Below are positions 6,120 to 6,631 of a DNA stretch of 6,631 bases, in pieces. The position numbers were made by a program, and so were the translations under genes. Under the pieces are notes generated by a model, which had not been told where the DNA came from, did no database searches, and worked only from the letters and a program-made list of their open reading frames with translations. How positions within the stretch are numbered: position 1 is the first letter of the stretch; every line of letters begins with the position of its first letter. The DNA lies in NCBI GenBank assembly GCA_021807065.1, contig JAKAPO010000136.1, positions 1 to 6,631 of the forward strand, read 5' to 3'. Source of the stretch: a bacterium (lineage in GTDB: Bacteria > Vulcanimicrobiota > Vulcanimicrobiia > Vulcanimicrobiales > Vulcanimicrobiaceae).

Positions 6120-6631
6120 GTGGACCAAAGTCGCAGTGGACGAGGTGCTCGCTTCATCACGACCGGCGAGCGCATCGGCGGTTTCATCGGTTGGGCGTTC
6201 GTTATTGCTATTGCCTTGCACGCCGTTCTTGCGCCGCTCTTCCGGATTCCGGGTCGCCCAGGTGGTGGATCCCAGGCAATATCGACCATCAACCAGGGAC
6301 AACTTGCGACGCCGCATCCGCCAACTCCGCCGCCGCCCACGCCCACCCCGCCACCGCAGCGCGCGCATGAGCGGCGAACGCAGAACCACCAGCAGATCAA
6401 GAACAATCTGCCGCCGACGCACTCTAAAATCGGCTCGCACGTGCCGTGGGTGGGACGCACCACGGGTCCGATGCAGACGGGGAATCCCAACCCTCCTGCA
6501 ACGGTTTCGCCCGGACCCGCCGCGACCGTTGCGGCCTGCCCGGCTCCGAACCGTGATGCGCGTACCCTCACGCTCGCACCGCCGGAGTATCCGCCGTCGC
6601 TCGTAGATTCAGTTGTAGGCGAGCGACAGGT
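6120..6631 (+). CDS. TonB-like energy transducer, copy 3 (3'-truncated by window edge)
   Basis: An open frame with no stop runs to the right edge, giving 170 complete codons from GTG 6120. The product closely follows copy 1. RFITTGERIG (11-20) matches RYITTGEKVA, the anchor GWAFVIAIALHAVLAPLF (24-41) carries H34 with Ala four residues before it, and RIPGRPGG follows. The Pro/Thr spacer is at 66-80 (HPPTPPPPTPTPPPQ), then a Gln/Asn-rich linker. C140 in CPAPNRDART starts the TonB C-terminal domain, of which only PPEYPPSLVDSVVGERQ is present before the window ends. A 14-bp DNA identity to tonB1 (6156-6169 with 4775-4788) also shows the duplication. GTG 6120 is preferred because it places ITTGE near the N-terminus as in copy 1. 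TTG 6081 is possible but poorly placed. The C-terminal end and second cysteine cannot be seen. Confidence 0.85.
   Translation, partial: MDQSRSGRGARFITTGERIGGFIGWAFVIAIALHAVLAPLFRIPGRPGGGSQAISTINQGQLATPHPPTPPPPTPTPPPQRAHERRTQNHQQIKNNLPPTHSKIGSHVPWVGRTTGPMQTGNPNPPATVSPGPAATVAACPAPNRDARTLTLAPPEYPPSLVDSVVGERQ

Noticed and set aside
5593..6606. Long + strand open frame (337 codons) covering tonB2 and the third tonB
   Set aside because: The product is extremely Arg/Ser-rich with no domain pattern, and it overlaps two TonB-like genes in another frame that show anchor, spacer and C-domain features. It is a high-GC shadow.

Overview
The window comes from a high-GC, gene-dense diderm (outer-membrane-bearing) bacterium. 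Every supported gene is on the + strand. The diderm call rests on an inner-membrane energy-transduction cluster (ExbB, two ExbD, three TonB-like proteins), which only makes sense with an outer membrane. The phylum cannot be fixed from this window. The TonB C-terminal style (a cysteine just before the domain and an 'APKxxxCQPVxGxY'-like end) reminds me of proteins from Eremiobacterota/Vulcanimicrobiota (WPS-2). That is an impression from memory and was not searched.

Layout. (1) Bases 1-823 hold the 3' two-thirds of transcription terminator Rho. (2) Bases 824-947 are a pyrimidine-rich intergenic stretch in which one segment can pair with two downstream copies of a repeated motif. (3) Bases 948-1703 encode an RsuA/RluB-family rRNA pseudouridine synthase. 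(4) Bases 1717-3096, only 13 nt later, encode an exported protein with a TonB-C-like domain at its N-terminus followed by TPR repeats. (5) A 108-nt gap with small palindromes and a strong Shine-Dalgarno leads into exbB (3205-3873), exbD1 (3883-4296), exbD2 (4316-4750), tonB1 (4757-5464), tonB2 (5493-6074) and a third tonB-like gene that starts near 6120 and runs off the right edge. The spacings (9, 19, 6, 28 and about 45 nt) indicate one operon.

How the genes would work together. ExbB and ExbD form the proton-driven inner-membrane motor. The TonB proteins are anchored beside it and span the periplasm with a Pro-rich linker. Their C-terminal domains would engage outer-membrane partners, none of which lie in the window. 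The TonB-C/TPR protein upstream of the motor has a cleavable signal but no membrane anchor, so it is probably a soluble periplasmic partner. Multiple ExbD and TonB copies suggest that one motor serves several targets or is built from mixed subunits.

The most interesting details are: a 10-bp perfect hairpin with the only near-canonical tonB2 start codon at the edge of its loop; a GAAA-capped hairpin between the Shine-Dalgarno and start of the third tonB; a conserved cysteine pair bracketing the TonB C-domains; and a split between S-x3-H and A-x3-H membrane anchors among the TonB paralogs. I found no tRNA, rRNA, CRISPR array, insertion sequence or convincing intrinsic terminator.
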